Assembly: GCF_000684975.1 (NCBI RefSeq)
Contig: NZ_BAXZ01000016.1
Span: 1 to 64,000 of the forward strand
From: Paraburkholderia acidipaludis NBRC 101816
Lineage (GTDB): Bacteria; Pseudomonadota; Gammaproteobacteria; Burkholderiales; Burkholderiaceae
Length of the DNA: 64,000 nt
Reading direction: 5' to 3'
Shown here: piece after piece, positions 63,563 through 64,000 of the stretch
Position numbering within the stretch: the stretch's first letter is position 1
How the letters are laid out: each line of letters starts with the position of its first letter
Made by a program: the position numbers and the translations under genes
Notes under the pieces: generated by a model
What the model was told of the DNA's origin: nothing
What the model saw: only the letters and a program-made list of their open reading frames with translations
The model's database searches: none

Positions 63563-64000
63563 GAGTCGGCTCCGAGTACGAGTGCGGTCGCTTCGCTGAC
63601 GGTCGCGCCGTTGCCGGTGACGAGCGCCGTCTGCGCATTGCGGATCTGCCGCGCGCCGGCTTCATGGCGCAGTTGCCGCACCGCTTCGACGACGTGCGTC
63701 ATCCCGCCCGCGAGGTCGGGCTGACCGCAGCCGAGCTGACCGCCGTGCGTGTTGAGCGGGAAGTCGCCGTCGTGTCCGAAGCGGTGTTCGTCCATCCACA
63801 GGCCGAACTGACCCGGCGCGCACAGGCCCGCGTCTTCGAGCGTCAGCGCAACCATGATCGTGTAGCAGTCGTACAGCGACAGCAGACTCATGTCGTTCGC
63901 CGCCAGCCCGGCGCGGGCGAGCGCCTGCTCCATCGAAGGCTTCAGCGGCCCGGTGGTCAGCACTTTCATCTGACTGATCGCGCGATGCGTGATCTTCTCG
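63559..64000 (-). CDS. SCP2-type thiolase-like protein, C-terminal part (runs off the right edge)
   Basis: The C-terminal ~147 codons of a thiolase-superfamily/lipid-transfer (SCP-x-like) protein: YDCYTIMVALTLEDAGLC, FPLNTHGGQLGCGQPDLAGG and the terminal AQTALVTGNGATVSEATAL. The frame stays open to the window end, so the start and the N-terminal half are missing. In such partners of DUF35 proteins the usual Cys-His-Cys set is altered: the LNTHGGQLGCGQ segment carries the late His. It is the first visible gene of the acyl-CoA operon. Confidence 0.9.
   Translation of the reverse strand, partial: EKITHRAISQMKVLTTGPLKPSMEQALARAGLAANDMSLLSLYDCYTIMVALTLEDAGLCAPGQFGLWMDEHRFGHDGDFPLNTHGGQLGCGQPDLAGGMTHVVEAVRQLRHEAGARQIRNAQTALVTGNGATVSEATALVLGADS

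Overview
The window is high-GC, densely coded chromosomal DNA of a Burkholderiaceae bacterium, most likely Paraburkholderia, Caballeronia or a close relative. The assignment rests on the gene families seen: an Hut pair, a CysI-like reductase with a DUF934 partner, a 1616-aa NAD-glutamate dehydrogenase, DUF2970, NemA/NemR and a cyn cluster. No rRNA, tRNA or CRISPR array was recognised.

Layout. 1-4.3 kb: end of hutH, hutU, an AllE-like ureidoglycine aminohydrolase and a LysR regulator. 4.2-9.5 kb: DUF934/CysI-like sulfite or nitrite reductase, a MocR-type regulator, a DUF2970 membrane peptide and a LysR regulator. 9.6-13 kb: a three-module flavin/[2Fe-2S] reductase with a glutathione S-transferase, then a DUF302 protein and an IS21-like terminal repeat. 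13.5-15.6 kb: cytochrome b, Moco oxidoreductase and exported protein. 15.6-18.7 kb: two translationally coupled MutS-like ATPases. 19-20 kb: a rearrangement scar made of a carboxyltransferase fragment and a TetR fragment. 20-28.7 kb: epimerase and gdhB, an epoxide-hydrolase-like enzyme, nemR-nemA. 28.8-33.7 kb: a region of visibly lower GC with a YdeI-family protein, a TIR-like (CAP12/Pycsar type) protein with an unassigned C-terminal domain, a secreted protein and a membrane protein. 33.8-36 kb: 5'-truncated accD-like remnant, a small conserved protein and an SPFH protein. 36-40.8 kb: NmrA-like reductase/LysR pair, a duplicated Cys-motif protein, cynS-cynT and cynR. 40.8-45.5 kb: decayed DNA, an FNR-type box, a type III H+-ATPase and a PhaC-like hydrolase. 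45.7-54.7 kb: a nine-gene catabolic block (LacI regulator, ribose-type ABC transporter, phosphotriesterase-like lactonase, amidotransferase-like protein, M20 deacylase, PfkB kinase, BtpA/SgcQ). 55-57.8 kb: dhaL 3' remnant, class III CoA-transferase, RES/Xre toxin-antitoxin pair. 58-64 kb: TetR regulator, two MFS carriers, MaoC hydratase, thiolase, Zn-ribbon/OB protein and a partial SCP2-type thiolase, probably one acyl-CoA degradation operon.

How the genes work together. Most of the window is accessory nutrient metabolism, each block paired with its own regulator and, in several cases, with a palindromic operator visible between or just upstream of the genes. The two most promising novel pieces are the TIR-like gene in the low-GC segment (possible NAD-directed immune effector) and the LacI/ABC/PTE/M20/PfkB/SgcQ cluster, whose combination suggests import, hydrolysis, deacylation and phosphorylation of an acylated or lactone-forming sugar derivative that I cannot name. 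Five gene remnants and one IS end mark repeated insertion and deletion in this stretch.
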